64,000 nucleotides of DNA from Phocaeicola fibrisolvens (GCF_025567125.1 NZ_JAOQJI010000001.1:127714-191713); one strand, 5' to 3'. Positions 16,804 through 26,704 are shown, counted from the first letter of the stretch. Made by a program: numbers and translations. Notes: generated by a model from the letters alone, not told the origin.

Positions 16804-17471
16804 TGAAGAAATATGTCATTGTGGTAGCGGGAGGAAAAGGCCTGCGTATGGGGGGAGAGATTCCCAAGCAGTTCATACCGGTAAAAGGGAAACCGGTACT
16901 GATGCGTACGCTGGAGGCTTTTCATGCCTGTGACCCGCAGATTGAACTGATAGTGGTGCTTCCGGTGGAACAGCGTTCCTACTGGGAGCACCTTTGTGCT
17001 GAGTATGGCTTTGCCTTGTCTCATCGGATTGCGGCAGGGGGAGAAACCCGTTTTCATTCCGTGAAAAACGGACTGGCTCTGGTGGAGGAAGACGGAATAG
17101 TCGGAGTACATGACGGGGTTCGTCCTTTCGTCTCTTCTCAAGTGATTGCGGACTGTTATGCGAAGGCCCCCACTCTGCAGGCCGTAGTGCCTGTGACGGA
17201 TGTGGTGGAAACCGTACGTCATCTGTTGCCCGAAGGAGGCAGTGAGACCGTATCGCGCAATGAATACAAGTTGGTGCAGACACCGCAGGTCTTTACGGTG
17301 GAACTGTTGAAACGGGCATACGCACAGGAATACAAGCCTTTCTTTACCGACGATGCTTCGGTGGTGGAAGCATTAGGACAGCCGGTACACCTGGTACTTG
17401 GCAATCGGGAAAATATCAAACTCACCACTCCTTTTGACCTGAAAGTAGCTGAATCTCTTATCGACGACTGA
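16803..17471 (+). CDS. ispD: 2-C-methyl-D-erythritol 4-phosphate cytidylyltransferase
   Basis: 222 residues. It transfers CMP to MEP in the third step of the non-mevalonate isoprenoid pathway. The nucleotide-binding signature VVAGGKGLRMGGEIPKQF (residues 6-23), HDGVRPFVS and the Asp of TDVVETV are all seen. The ATG overlaps the DJ-1 stop (TAATG) and its own stop overlaps recG (TGATG), implying translational coupling. dxr of the same pathway occurs at 52 kb in a separate operon. Confidence 0.94.
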   Translation: MKKYVIVVAGGKGLRMGGEIPKQFIPVKGKPVLMRTLEAFHACDPQIELIVVLPVEQRSYWEHLCAEYGFALSHRIAAGGETRFHSVKNGLALVEEDGIVGVHDGVRPFVSSQVIADCYAKAPTLQAVVPVTDVVETVRHLLPEGGSETVSRNEYKLVQTPQVFTVELLKRAYAQEYKPFFTDDASVVEALGQPVHLVLGNRENIKLTTPFDLKVAESLIDD

Positions 17472-19570
17472 TGTTTGACTTATCCACACGCGACGTGAAA
17501 TATTTACCGGGGGTAGGACCGCAGCGAGCTGCCCTGCTGAATAAGGAATTGAATATCTATTCCTTACGTGACCTGTTGTATTATTTCCCCTATAAGTATG
17601 TGGACCGCAGCCGTTTGTATTATATTCACGAGATTGACGGCAACATGCCTTATATTCAGTTGCGCGGAAGGATTCTAAGTTTTGAACTGTTCGGTGAAGG
17701 TCGCCAGCGTCGGTTGGTAGGACATTTTACTGACGGTACAGGCGTGGTGGACTTGGTGTGGTTTCAGGGATTGAAGTACATCACTGGAAAGTACAAGGCC
17801 AACGAGGAGTACATCGTGTTCGGAAAGCCGACGGTGTTCAACGGGCGTATCAACGTGGCGCATCCCGACATCGACCCGGCGCAGGAACTCACTCTTTCCA
17901 CCATGGGGCTTCAGCCCTACTACAATACCACGGAAAAGATGAAGCGTACCAGCCTGAATTCGCATGCGCTGGAAAAGCTGATGAAGAATCTGTTTCAGGC
18001 CTTGCAGAAGGAAATCTTTGAGGAGACCCTGAGTCCGTCCTTGATTGCGGCTCACCAGCTGATGCCTTTGACCGATGCATTATATAACATTCATTTTCCG
18101 CAGAATCCAGAACTTCTCCGCAAGGCACAGTATCGGCTGAAATTCGAGGAACTGTTCTATGTGCAGCTTAACATCCTCCGTTACACCAAGGAACGCCGCA
18201 ATAAGTTCCGGGGATTGGTGTTCGAGCATGTAGGCGAGATTTTCAATGCTTTTTATGCCCATCACCTGCCTTTTCAGTTGACGGAGGCTCAGAAACGTGT
18301 CATCAAGGAAATGCGTCGCGACATGGGCAGCGGGCGGCAGATGAACCGGCTGTTGCAGGGAGACGTGGGAAGTGGAAAGACTTTGGTGGCCTTGATGACC
18401 ATGCTGATTGCCTTGGACAACGGATTCCAGGCCTGCATGATGGCTCCTACCGAAATTCTGGCTACCCAGCATTATGAAACTATCCGCCACTTTTTGGAAG
18501 GGATGCCGGTGCGGGTAGAATTGCTGACCGGCAACGTGAAAGGCAAGCGCAGGGAAACGATTCTCCGCGACTTATTAACAGGGGATGTGCATATCTTGAT
18601 TGGGACGCATGCCGTGATTGAGGATACGGTTAACTTTTCTTCGTTGGGACTGGTGGTTATTGACGAACAGCATCGTTTTGGAGTAGCCCAGCGAGCCAAG
18701 CTGTGGGGCAAGAATACCCGTCCTCCCCATGTGCTGGTCATGACGGCCACTCCAATTCCTCGTACGCTGGCCATGACTTTGTATGGCGACCTTGATGTGT
18801 CGGTCATCGACGAATTGCCTCCCGGCAGAAAACCCATCCAGACCATCCATCAGTTTGACAACCGCCGGAAAAGCATGTATGAGTTCATGCGCAAACAGAT
18901 TCAAGAGGGACGTCAGGTGTATATTGTGTATCCGTTGATTCAGGAAAGTGAGAAGATGGACATCAAGAACCTGGAAGAAGGCTATTTGCACATTTGCGAG
19001 GAATTTCCCGAATACGAGGTCAGCAAGGTACACGGCAAAATGAAACCGGCCGAGAAAGAGGAGGAAATGCAACGCTTCCTGGCCAATGAAACCCAGATTA
19101 TGGTGGCCACTACCGTGATTGAAGTAGGGGTGAATGTGCCCAATGCGTCGGTAATGGTCATCGAAAATGCCGAACGTTTCGGACTTTCCCAGCTGCACCA
19201 GCTCCGTGGACGAGTAGGCCGGGGGGCTGACCAGTCGTATTGCATTCTGGTGACTGGATACAAGCTGACAGAAGAAACCCGCAAGCGTATCGAGATTATG
19301 GTGCAGACCAACGACGGCTTTGAGATTGCCGAGGCTGATTTGAAACTGCGTGGTCCCGGTGATTTGGAAGGTACCCAGCAGAGTGGGGTGGCCTTTGACT
19401 TGAAGATTGCCGATATCGCCAAAGACGGGCAGTTGCTGCAATACGTCCGTGGCATTGCCGAACGCCTCTTGGATGACGATCCTGAGGGCATAAAACCGGA
19501 GAACCGGATTGTTTGGCAGCAATTGAAAGAACTCCGGAAGAAGAATGTGAACTGGTCGGTGATATCTTGA
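17471..19570 (+). CDS. recG: ATP-dependent DNA helicase RecG
   Basis: 699 residues, the full bacterial length. An N-terminal wedge/OB domain (about 50-170, YIQLRGRILSFE) is followed by the SF2 helicase core: Walker A LLQGDVGSGKTLVAL (about 296-310), the DEQH box VVIDEQHRFGVAQRAK, motif III TATPIPRTLAMT, and motif VI QLRGRVGRGADQSYC. RecG remodels stalled replication forks and Holliday junctions. It is the last gene of the pdxJ operon. No terminator hairpin is evident in the 250 bp that follow. Confidence 0.96.
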   Translation: MFDLSTRDVKYLPGVGPQRAALLNKELNIYSLRDLLYYFPYKYVDRSRLYYIHEIDGNMPYIQLRGRILSFELFGEGRQRRLVGHFTDGTGVVDLVWFQGLKYITGKYKANEEYIVFGKPTVFNGRINVAHPDIDPAQELTLSTMGLQPYYNTTEKMKRTSLNSHALEKLMKNLFQALQKEIFEETLSPSLIAAHQLMPLTDALYNIHFPQNPELLRKAQYRLKFEELFYVQLNILRYTKERRNKFRGLVFEHVGEIFNAFYAHHLPFQLTEAQKRVIKEMRRDMGSGRQMNRLLQGDVGSGKTLVALMTMLIALDNGFQACMMAPTEILATQHYETIRHFLEGMPVRVELLTGNVKGKRRETILRDLLTGDVHILIGTHAVIEDTVNFSSLGLVVIDEQHRFGVAQRAKLWGKNTRPPHVLVMTATPIPRTLAMTLYGDLDVSVIDELPPGRKPIQTIHQFDNRRKSMYEFMRKQIQEGRQVYIVYPLIQESEKMDIKNLEEGYLHICEEFPEYEVSKVHGKMKPAEKEEEMQRFLANETQIMVATTVIEVGVNVPNASVMVIENAERFGLSQLHQLRGRVGRGADQSYCILVTGYKLTEETRKRIEIMVQTNDGFEIAEADLKLRGPGDLEGTQQSGVAFDLKIADIAKDGQLLQYVRGIAERLLDDDPEGIKPENRIVWQQLKELRKKNVNWSVIS

Positions 19571-19822
19571 TGACAGAGGGACTGCTTTTTCTGTATGTAA
19601 ATCTTAGAATATGAATGCATGGAAAGGCGAATGCCGGAACTTTTGAAATATAAATGCTAGTATCTTGTTCCAAATGATTGATGCTGGAGGTGGAATGTGA
19701 CTTCGTTTTCTGAAGTTCATAAGAAGTTTTGTCGTTATTATTTGTGTTTGTGAGGAAATTTTACGAGGTTTGTAACATATACACCTTTGTTCCCCACACA
19801 ACAGGATAAAACAAGAAATACT

Positions 19823-20674
19823 ATGCATATGAAAACAAAACTTTATCTTTTTTGTATTGCATTGCTTGCTCCGTTGATTGCTTATGGAGGTTGTCGAATT
19901 GAACGGAAAACAATGCCTTGCAAACTTTTGAAAACCATTTCTGAACGAGAGTATTCCATCTGTTTGCCAGCCAGTTATTCCGAAACGGATAATCGGACCT
20001 ATCCGGTATTGTATTTATTGCACGGGGGAGGAACGCATCATACAGAATGGGAAGAAAATGGACGGTTACAGACAGTGGTCGACTCTTTGGTGGCTCAAGG
20101 ATGTATGGAAGAAATGATTATAATCTGTCCGGAGGCTAATAAGAACAATATGATTTGGTTTAATGCTCCCCACTGGAAATATGAAGATTATTTTTTTCAG
20201 GAGTTAATGCCTTATATGGAACAGCATTATAAAATTAAAGCAGAAAAACGTTATCGGGGAGTCGCTGGATTCTCCATGGGAGGTGGAGCATCTGTAGTTT
20301 ATGGTATTCATCATCCTGAACTTTTTACTATGGTTTTCGATATGAGTGGTTATTTGCGCAGACAACCGATGGAGTTCCTGAAAAACGACCCCAGTGCGGA
20401 ATGGCGTCAGCAACTGGTAGAAAATTGCAATCCAATTCCGGTCATTCTGAAGGCTACAAAGGAGCAAGTTGAAAATTGGAAGACCGTACGGTGGTTTGTG
20501 GATTGTGGAGATAAAGATTTTACCTTGGAAGCTAATATGGATTTAGTAAAAGCATTTCGCCAGCAAGGGATTGATTATGAGATGCGTGTGAGGGCGGGAG
20601 CACACGATTGGGGATATTGGCATACTTCATTGAAGATGGCTTTGGTCTATTTCTCATGGAGTATCTGTAAATAA
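19823..20674 (+). CDS. Exported alpha/beta-hydrolase esterase (esterase D / CE1-like)
   Basis: 283 residues with an N-terminal hydrophobic signal (KTKLYLFCIALLAPLIAYGG) running into a Cys that may be a weak lipobox. The alpha/beta-hydrolase fold is clear: oxyanion region YLLHGGGTHHTEW, nucleophile elbow GFSMGGG (Ser151), a probable acid Asp in DCGDKDF, and the His in AGAHDWGYWH. Such enzymes remove acetyl or feruloyl groups from plant glycans or hydrolyse other esters. Its position 1.9 kb from the PUL regulator raises the possibility that it belonged to the PUL before the insertion sequence landed between them. Two in-frame ATGs (19823, 19829) are possible starts. Confidence 0.8.
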   Translation: MHMKTKLYLFCIALLAPLIAYGGCRIERKTMPCKLLKTISEREYSICLPASYSETDNRTYPVLYLLHGGGTHHTEWEENGRLQTVVDSLVAQGCMEEMIIICPEANKNNMIWFNAPHWKYEDYFFQELMPYMEQHYKIKAEKRYRGVAGFSMGGGASVVYGIHHPELFTMVFDMSGYLRRQPMEFLKNDPSAEWRQQLVENCNPIPVILKATKEQVENWKTVRWFVDCGDKDFTLEANMDLVKAFRQQGIDYEMRVRAGAHDWGYWHTSLKMALVYFSWSICK

Positions 20675-20753
20675 TTATTACATTCAAGTAAAAGCTGATT
20701 TATATAAAGTGTATTTTTATTCTGCTAGTGCTCTTGATTTTGTTGATATTTCA

Positions 20754-20758
20754 TAAAG
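20754..20758. repeat. Left target-site duplication (TAAAG) of the insertion sequence
   Basis: TAAAG immediately before the left inverted repeat; the identical pentamer follows the right end at 22440-22444. Confidence 0.8.
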
Positions 20759-20776
20759 TAGGGATATTCAGTAAAT
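20759..20776 (+). repeat. Left terminal inverted repeat of the insertion sequence
   Basis: TAGGGATATTCAGTAAAT; differs from the reverse complement of the right end by one base (T/C at position 7). Confidence 0.88.
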
Positions 20777-20791
20777 GTCCCCCAAAAATAA

Positions 20792-20836
20792 AATGGCATA
20801 TGAAGTGATTATGCTCTATCATCTTCATATGCCATT
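20792..20836 (-). terminator. Intrinsic terminator inside the insertion sequence, after the transposase
   Basis: A perfect 14-bp stem, AATGGCATATGAAG (20792-20805) with its complement at 20823-20836, around a 17-nt loop. On the minus strand the stem is followed by TTTTATTTTT, a classic rho-independent signal about 100 bp after the transposase stop. The plus side is also T-rich, so it may stop read-through from the esterase into the element. Confidence 0.82.
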
Positions 20837-20935
20837 ATTATTGTCATTTTTTCGTGTATTCTCACATAATTCTATCCGACAGGACACTCCTGAAGAAGCC
20901 AAATGACCTCTTCTTATTCTGTCAGTAAAATCATA

Positions 20936-22294
20936 TCATGCCGCTTTAACTGTCCTGTTCCTGATTCTGTCAATCATCAGTACGGCATTTGCCGTATGTA
21001 TTCCGAAGAAAATCCACAGGATTTCCGTCTTCCTGTTCCGTGCCCTTATCCTCGAGAGCGAGTAATGCTGCTTCTGTGTGCCGAAGCTGCCTTCAAGCCG
21101 GGTGGCCCTCTCCCTTGAAAGTTCGCTTCTGAGAACCTTCCTCAAGGGTTCATCCTTGGCCGCCCTTCCCTTGCGTACGAAGGAAGTGGAAATTCCGTAT
21201 TTCGTACAGAACTTCCTGTTGGCGTTATTGGCATAGATGGAATCGGCTGCCACGCATCTTACCCTCACGTTCATGAGCTTCTGCTGCATGCGGATGCAGT
21301 CCTTCAGGCGTATGCCCTCGTTGAAAGCCTTGAACGAGAGGTGTTCGATGAACGATATGCCGTCTATCTGTATGTTGTTGACCTTCGCACCGAACTCGAC
21401 GGATTTCGTTTCCTTACCTCTTACGATGGGACGTACATAATGACGGTCAATGCTGACGATACGGTCACTGACTTTCCGTCCTTCAAACATTTCCTTTTCC
21501 TGTACAAGAACCTTTCTGATGATGGAAAGCCGTTTCCGGTAATCCTGAGTATATCGGAGTGATCCCCCATGCTTCCTGTGAATTCCATCCCGCTGCATGA
21601 GAAGTTTTTCAAGGAGTCTGATCATACGGCGCTTGAGCATCCTTGTGCGTGAAGCCTTCCTCTTTCTTTTCTTGCAGTAGGACAGATAGGATTCCGCCAC
21701 ATTCCTGTATTTGTTACGCGGACGCCTTATGCCAAGCTCCCCGCAATGCCTGCAGATATGCCTGTAGAGCCATGAGAGGCTTTCCCGGAGGAGTTTCATG
21801 TCTGTGGGGAAACGCATGTGGCTTTCGTAGCATGTGGCATCGGTCATGCACACGTGAAGGTTCTCAAGATAAGGCTTCCAGTGTGAGGCCAGCACTTCCT
21901 GGAGGGATTCAATGTCAAGACGGGATGCCATCTCATTGCGGATGGCACTGACTATCTTGTAGTTGGTTATGGGAAAGGACGGGTCTATCATGATTCCGCA
22001 GAACATCTGGTAGTGTATGTTGCCGTTCAGATGTGCCACCAGCTGTCTGTCGGAGAATCCGGTGTAGGCTTTAAGGATCATGAGGGCAATCTTTGCCGCA
22101 GGGCTGAAGATGTTCCTGCGTCCCAGCCGCTGTTCCGACAGGCCCAAGGCTTTTGCCATACGCTCAAACGGAAATACCGAGTGAAGCCTGCCAAGCTCCC
22201 TCTCGTTAAAACTCTTGCGGTATTTTTCCAGAATATCAAATTCTGTAAAGTCCAAAGTAGGCTGAATTTCTGAAATATTTTGTATTTTTGCCAT
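20936..22294 (-). CDS. DDE transposase (IS5/IS1182-like)
   Basis: 452 residues. An N-terminal DUF772-like region contains FSPAAKIALMILKAYTGFSD and LNGNIHYQMFCGI, followed by a basic insertion (CKKRKRKASRTRMLKRR) and an RNase-H-fold catalytic part. Likely catalytic acids are the Asp in VCMTDATCYES, the Asp in CVAADSIYANN and the Glu in RLEGSFGTQKQHYSL. The C-terminal SRIRARNRKTEILWIFFGIH motif is shared by IS5 and IS1182 transposases, so the family is placed only at that level. The gene is uninterrupted and closely fills the element, so it is probably active. Its promoter may be the minus-strand TATCTTTA at 22355-22362. Confidence 0.9.
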   Translation of the reverse strand: MAKIQNISEIQPTLDFTEFDILEKYRKSFNERELGRLHSVFPFERMAKALGLSEQRLGRRNIFSPAAKIALMILKAYTGFSDRQLVAHLNGNIHYQMFCGIMIDPSFPITNYKIVSAIRNEMASRLDIESLQEVLASHWKPYLENLHVCMTDATCYESHMRFPTDMKLLRESLSWLYRHICRHCGELGIRRPRNKYRNVAESYLSYCKKRKRKASRTRMLKRRMIRLLEKLLMQRDGIHRKHGGSLRYTQDYRKRLSIIRKVLVQEKEMFEGRKVSDRIVSIDRHYVRPIVRGKETKSVEFGAKVNNIQIDGISFIEHLSFKAFNEGIRLKDCIRMQQKLMNVRVRCVAADSIYANNANRKFCTKYGISTSFVRKGRAAKDEPLRKVLRSELSRERATRLEGSFGTQKQHYSLSRIRARNRKTEILWIFFGIHTANAVLMIDRIRNRTVKAA

Positions 22295-22308
22295 ATCTTG
22301 GTTGGAGT

Positions 22309-22352
22309 ATTTCCCCCGTTTTGGCCGTCAAACCTTATTTTCGGGGGGAATA
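22309..22352 (-). promoter_or_regulatory. Foldback in the transposase mRNA leader
   Basis: TTCCCCCG (22311-22318) is complementary to CGGGGGAA within 22342-22350 (one extra G on the right arm). The hairpin would form in the leader between the likely promoter at 22355-22362 and the transposase ATG at 22294. It is not followed by a T run. A leader hairpin limiting transposase translation is known in other insertion sequences; here it is inferred. Confidence 0.55.
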
Positions 22353-22421
22353 CCTAAAGATACAAAAAAAACAGCTAATTCGCAACACTTTGTGTATGAA
22401 TTAGTTGGCTGATTTTATACT

Positions 22422-22439
22422 ATTTACTGAATGTCCCTA
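22422..22439 (-). repeat. Right terminal inverted repeat of the insertion sequence
   Basis: Reads TAGGGACATTCAGTAAAT on the minus strand; followed by the right TAAAG duplication at 22440-22444. Confidence 0.88.
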
Positions 22440-22553
22440 TAAAGTTTCAAGAACAAGGAAAATATAAGTCTTGGGGTTCCTGATTTATTCCAAGAACCCT
22501 GTGTCTAGGTGGATTCAGTGCAGATATGAACTTAAAGGCGTTGTGAAGGCGAG

Positions 22554-25500
22554 CTATGAAGCAGGTTCTTCACAATGGCCTTGCGTATCTTCTTTCTTCT
22601 TCCGATATTCCGTAGGTGTCATTTTATATTCTTCCTTGAAGTAGTGTGTGAAGATCTTAGGTGTGTTGAAGCCCACTCTATAAGCTACTTCGGCAACTGT
22701 CATCTGTGTCTTTTCCAGGAGTTTCAGGCTTTTCTTGAGCCGGATGATACGGATGAACTCGCTGGGTGAATTTCCGGTAATTGACATGAGTTTATTGTAC
22801 AAGTTGCTACGGCTCATCCCGATGATACTGCTGAGTTCTTCCACTGAGAACTGAGGACTTTCGATATGCTCTTCTACTGTCTTTATCACTTTCTGAATAA
22901 AGGATTCATCCAAGGAACTGGAGGTAATGTCGCTGACCGAGATGTCTGAAATGGAGAATCTTCTGTGACAATCTTGTTTCCAATGAAGTATTTTATTGAT
23001 ACGGAGCTTCAGGATATCTAAATTGAAAGGTTTGGCAATATAATCGTCCGCTCCCTCAGTGAGCCCGGCTGTAATATGCTCTATGTCGTCTTTCGCACTT
23101 AGCATAATGACCGGGATATGCGAGATTTTGATATCGTTCTTGATGGTGCGGCATAACTCCAGACCATCCATATTAGGCATCATCACATCTGTAATAACCA
23201 TATCGACGGACTCTTTTTTAAGGATTGACAATGCATGAAGACCATCTACAGCTGCGAAAACCTGATATTCTTTCTTCAGAGAGTCGGACAGGAAGAGGCG
23301 TAGGTCTTGGTTGTCTTCCACTATCAGCAGAGTGGTCTGTGTGAGATTTTTTTCATCTTCTGTGGCCTGTGCTGAAATAGCCTCTACGTTTTCTACCTGA
23401 GTTTCAGACCTGTTTTCAATCTCATCGGATACCGGGAGGGTAGGAATGGAGAAGATAAATTCTGCTCCTGTGGGAATATTGTCTTCTATGTGAATACTTC
23501 CATGGTGCAAAACCAAAAGTTCTTTTACGATATGTAGGCCTATTCCACTGCCATAAGACATGTCTCGGTTAGGAAGCTGGTAGAATGCATCGAAAACTTT
23601 GGCCTTCTCACTGTCTGGGATACCCTTTCCATTGTCGGCAATGCTGGTAAACACCTTTTCATCCTCCATCCATACCTTGACGGTTATTTGGCCTGGATTT
23701 CCTGTATATTTTACAGCATTGGACAGCAGGTTCATGAAAATCTTGTGCATTTTCTCCTTATCGAACTGCATTGCCAAAGAATCAATCCCTTTTTCAAAAG
23801 TGATAGAAATCTTATGGGTATCGGCATAGATGGAAAAATGTTTGAGGATATCCTCTATGAACTGGATATAATTGCCGTTTTCCAGCCGCAGTTTCATTTC
23901 TTGTGCACCAATTTTCCGGAAATCCAGTATTTGATTTACCAAATGAAGAAGTGCCAGGGCATTTTTGTGCACTATATTCAGACTGGGTGTGAAGTCTTCA
24001 TTTTTGTACTTTTTAAGGACTTCTTCAAGAGGAGCGATAATCAGAGAAAGCGGGGTACGGAAATCATGACTTAGGTTTGTAAAGAAATTCAGTCTCATTT
24101 CATCGATTTCATGTTGTTTTTGGGCCTCGAACTCCATTTCTTTGTATTTCATTTTGCGTTTGTGTTTTTGGTCTTTTCGGTACCATATATATGAAAGTAT
24201 AGCTATAGCTAAAAGAATATAAGATGTTTTTGCATAAATGCTTAACCATACAGGCGGTTCAATTTCTATGTAGAGTGTAGTAGGTTCACTCCATAATCCT
24301 TCGGAATTAGTTGCTTTCACCTGTAGTTCGTATTTACCGGGAGCCATGTTGTTGAAGGTTACGTAGTTACTTTCAAGTGGAATCCATTGGGTATTGACAT
24401 CTTTCAGTTGATAGGAGAACAATATGTTATGGGTTCGTACGTATTCCATGGTAGAAAAACTTATTCTGAGGTTATTTTGATTATATTTAAGGACAATCTG
24501 ACGAGTAAGTTCGATGTTCCGACTCAGAATTTTATGATGGTTGTACAGAGAATCTACTGTGATGGTATTACCTAGCACTTTTAATTCTGTAAATATCACT
24601 TTTGAGATGGGCTTGTCGTATTTCAGGTTAGGGTTGATGTCATAGTATCCTCCGTTTCCTCCTACTATAATGTGTCCGTTTTGTGATTTGTAGATGGAAT
24701 TATGTACGAAGTCGGATGTTTGTAATCCATCGTTTTTTGAGTATGGAAGGCAGTGGAAAATGTATCCACGTCCATTGTTGTCAACTCTTATTTCAATCTG
24801 AGTGACTCCATCGGTCGTTACTACCCAGATATTTCGATTATTGTCTTCTGTAATTCCTTGTACGAAGTTTCCCTCCAGTCTGTTTGTCTTGTTTAAATAA
24901 TAAATACTATCCTTGCGCATGTCGAATATGGTGAGTCCTTTTCGTCCTCCTATCCACAGCAAGTTTCTGCTGTCTACATATACACTGTTTTGGATGGTAT
25001 CTTGTATGGATTGTGTATGTTTTCGGTTGTAGCGTATGCTTTTTATCTCCTGATTATCGGTGTCCATAACGTAGGTGCCTTTACAAGTTGCAATGTATAA
25101 GGATTTCTTTTGGTCGAAGAAGACATTCATGACATGTACGTCTGCAAGTTGTGAGTTTTGAGGGGTAAATGTGTGAAAATATCCGGTATGAGGATTAAAA
25201 ACATGCAACCCGCATTTCAGGTTTCCTAAATATAGGTTCCCTTTATGGTCTTCTGTGATACTCCATATACTGTTGTTGACGGGATTTTTGGGAAATTGGG
25301 CAGAAAAGGGCTGTTGATGAAAACTGTTATCCTGATAATAACCGAATCCATCAAGGTAGGTACCGACCCAGATTTTATTGTGGGTATCAATGTGCATGCA
25401 GGTGATTTTATTGCTGAAAGAATTATGTAATTCTTTCTTGAATATCTTGACTTCTCCTTGGGGATCTATTCGATAGATACCGTCTCCGTCGGTACCAATC

Positions 25501-26582
25501 CATAAATTATGTTCGTGATCTTCTATTTGGCAGGAGATATCATCGGCAGAAGGTAGTGAAGTTTTGGTAAAAGAGAAAAAGTGAGGATTGTAGTAAGATA
25601 CTCCGTTGCGCATTGTACCTACCCACATAGTATTTTCTTCATCCTGATAAAAACACCACACTTTGTTGCTACCTAACGAATAAGGAGACTGGTTCTGAGA
25701 AATATGCGTATACTGATGTGTTTGTTTGTCATAAATGCTGATGCCATCATATTCCAAGCCAATCCATACCTGATGAAAATTATCTTCACAAATACTGATG
25801 ACTTTATTTTTCAGTAGCAGTGAAGTCTTTCCGATAGTGCTTAGTTTCCAACTATTGTCAGAATCATGAGTGAACAACCAGAGTCCTTCCGTATTTGAAC
25901 TGTATACCCAAATATCAAGGTCACTGTCGACAAAAAGTTTGTAGTTTAAATGATTTTCGGTGCCTAGCTCTTTATTTAAAAAGAGGGTTGCGTATGTATG
26001 CTTGTTGAAAAGATCTGTGATGTGGAGGTGATTGTTTTTATCCACGTAGAAGAAACGGTCTTTTTGGGCACAGAAAAAGGTGATGTTTTCCGGTAAGTTG
26101 TTTATAGTATAAGTATGCCGATGTTGGGGTACATACACTTTCATGATTTTTCCATTGTAAGACCAGATATTCTTTTGTCCGTCAATTAAAATTTTTTGTG
26201 GGCTTGTATTGTCATGCAATTGATAATGCTGCAGTAAAGGTTGTGCATCGACAAATTGGTCCTTTTCTCTGTTATATACGAAATAATATCCATAGCGTTT
26301 TATCCAAATATGGTTTTCTTTATCCATCTGTATTTGTTCTACAGATGTAGCCAAGTTCAATCCATTTTCTGTGTTTAGGTATTGCTTGACATTGTATCCG
26401 TCAAAACGGTTGATGGCACTTTCTGTTACACACCCAAAGAATCCTTCATGATCTTTCAACATGTCTATGACTTCGTTGTCGGCAAGTCCATCGTGTACCG
26501 TAAGATGGCGGAACAAATAGCTGTCTTGGGCAAGTGTTATTTGGGCAAAGAGACAAAATAAGAATAGAATCAGTGCTTTCAT
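22554..26582 (-). CDS. Hybrid two-component system regulator (HTCS) of the PUL
   Basis: About 1342 residues from MKALILFLFCLFAQITLAQD; an ATG at 26612 would add ten residues before the signal peptide. The order is a periplasmic double beta-propeller sensor (about 25-710, many W-V-G-T and Reg_prop-like repeats such as WIGTDGDGIYRI), a Y_Y_Y domain (about 720-785), one membrane helix near 795, HisKA (His in NLSHDFRTPLS, about residue 839), HATPase (NAVKYT, DNGKGIP), a receiver domain (Asp in VITDVMMPNMDG, about 1132) and an AraC-type DNA-binding domain to the end. All signalling residues are present. HTCSs bind a glycan fragment in the periplasm and switch on the neighbouring susC operon, here divergent and 340-370 bp away. 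The gene is AT-richer than the housekeeping genes. Confidence 0.94.
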   Translation of the reverse strand: MKALILFLFCLFAQITLAQDSYLFRHLTVHDGLADNEVIDMLKDHEGFFGCVTESAINRFDGYNVKQYLNTENGLNLATSVEQIQMDKENHIWIKRYGYYFVYNREKDQFVDAQPLLQHYQLHDNTSPQKILIDGQKNIWSYNGKIMKVYVPQHRHTYTINNLPENITFFCAQKDRFFYVDKNNHLHITDLFNKHTYATLFLNKELGTENHLNYKLFVDSDLDIWVYSSNTEGLWLFTHDSDNSWKLSTIGKTSLLLKNKVISICEDNFHQVWIGLEYDGISIYDKQTHQYTHISQNQSPYSLGSNKVWCFYQDEENTMWVGTMRNGVSYYNPHFFSFTKTSLPSADDISCQIEDHEHNLWIGTDGDGIYRIDPQGEVKIFKKELHNSFSNKITCMHIDTHNKIWVGTYLDGFGYYQDNSFHQQPFSAQFPKNPVNNSIWSITEDHKGNLYLGNLKCGLHVFNPHTGYFHTFTPQNSQLADVHVMNVFFDQKKSLYIATCKGTYVMDTDNQEIKSIRYNRKHTQSIQDTIQNSVYVDSRNLLWIGGRKGLTIFDMRKDSIYYLNKTNRLEGNFVQGITEDNNRNIWVVTTDGVTQIEIRVDNNGRGYIFHCLPYSKNDGLQTSDFVHNSIYKSQNGHIIVGGNGGYYDINPNLKYDKPISKVIFTELKVLGNTITVDSLYNHHKILSRNIELTRQIVLKYNQNNLRISFSTMEYVRTHNILFSYQLKDVNTQWIPLESNYVTFNNMAPGKYELQVKATNSEGLWSEPTTLYIEIEPPVWLSIYAKTSYILLAIAILSYIWYRKDQKHKRKMKYKEMEFEAQKQHEIDEMRLNFFTNLSHDFRTPLSLIIAPLEEVLKKYKNEDFTPSLNIVHKNALALLHLVNQILDFRKIGAQEMKLRLENGNYIQFIEDILKHFSIYADTHKISITFEKGIDSLAMQFDKEKMHKIFMNLLSNAVKYTGNPGQITVKVWMEDEKVFTSIADNGKGIPDSEKAKVFDAFYQLPNRDMSYGSGIGLHIVKELLVLHHGSIHIEDNIPTGAEFIFSIPTLPVSDEIENRSETQVENVEAISAQATEDEKNLTQTTLLIVEDNQDLRLFLSDSLKKEYQVFAAVDGLHALSILKKESVDMVITDVMMPNMDGLELCRTIKNDIKISHIPVIMLSAKDDIEHITAGLTEGADDYIAKPFNLDILKLRINKILHWKQDCHRRFSISDISVSDITSSSLDESFIQKVIKTVEEHIESPQFSVEELSSIIGMSRSNLYNKLMSITGNSPSEFIRIIRLKKSLKLLEKTQMTVAEVAYRVGFNTPKIFTHYFKEEYKMTPTEYRKKKEDTQGHCEEPAS

Positions 26583-26704
26583 GTATGAATGTATCTTTTT
26601 ACGTGTATTCAATAAGGTCAGGTATCTTACGTGTAAAACCGCTTAAAAGTCAAATCCGGTTTTCACAAAAATAGTGAAATCTTCTCTCGGTCATTTATTT
26701 TTTG

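Larger units (their letters stand above)
20759..22439 (-). mobile_element. Complete insertion sequence, IS5/IS1182-like, 1681 bp
   Basis: Both ends are defined from sequence. The left inverted repeat at 20759-20776 and the right one at 22422-22439 match at 17 of 18 positions (TAGGGATATTCAGTAAAT against TAGGGACATTCAGTAAAT). The element is flanked by direct TAAAG duplications and encodes one intact DDE transposase on the minus strand. It has an internal terminator after the gene and a foldback in the leader. It sits between the esterase and the 3' end of the HTCS gene and interrupts neither. The intact gene, near-identical ends and exact duplication suggest a fairly recent insertion. Confidence 0.9.

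Noticed and set aside
22474..22499. GGGTTC...GAACCC inverted repeat beside the insertion sequence as an HTCS terminator
   Set aside because: Only 6 bp, no T run, and a competing CTTGG/CCAAG pairing; too weak to list.
20675..22553. Possibility that the insertion sequence disrupts a gene
   Set aside because: Joining the flanks at TAAAG restores no reading frame; both sides look intergenic.
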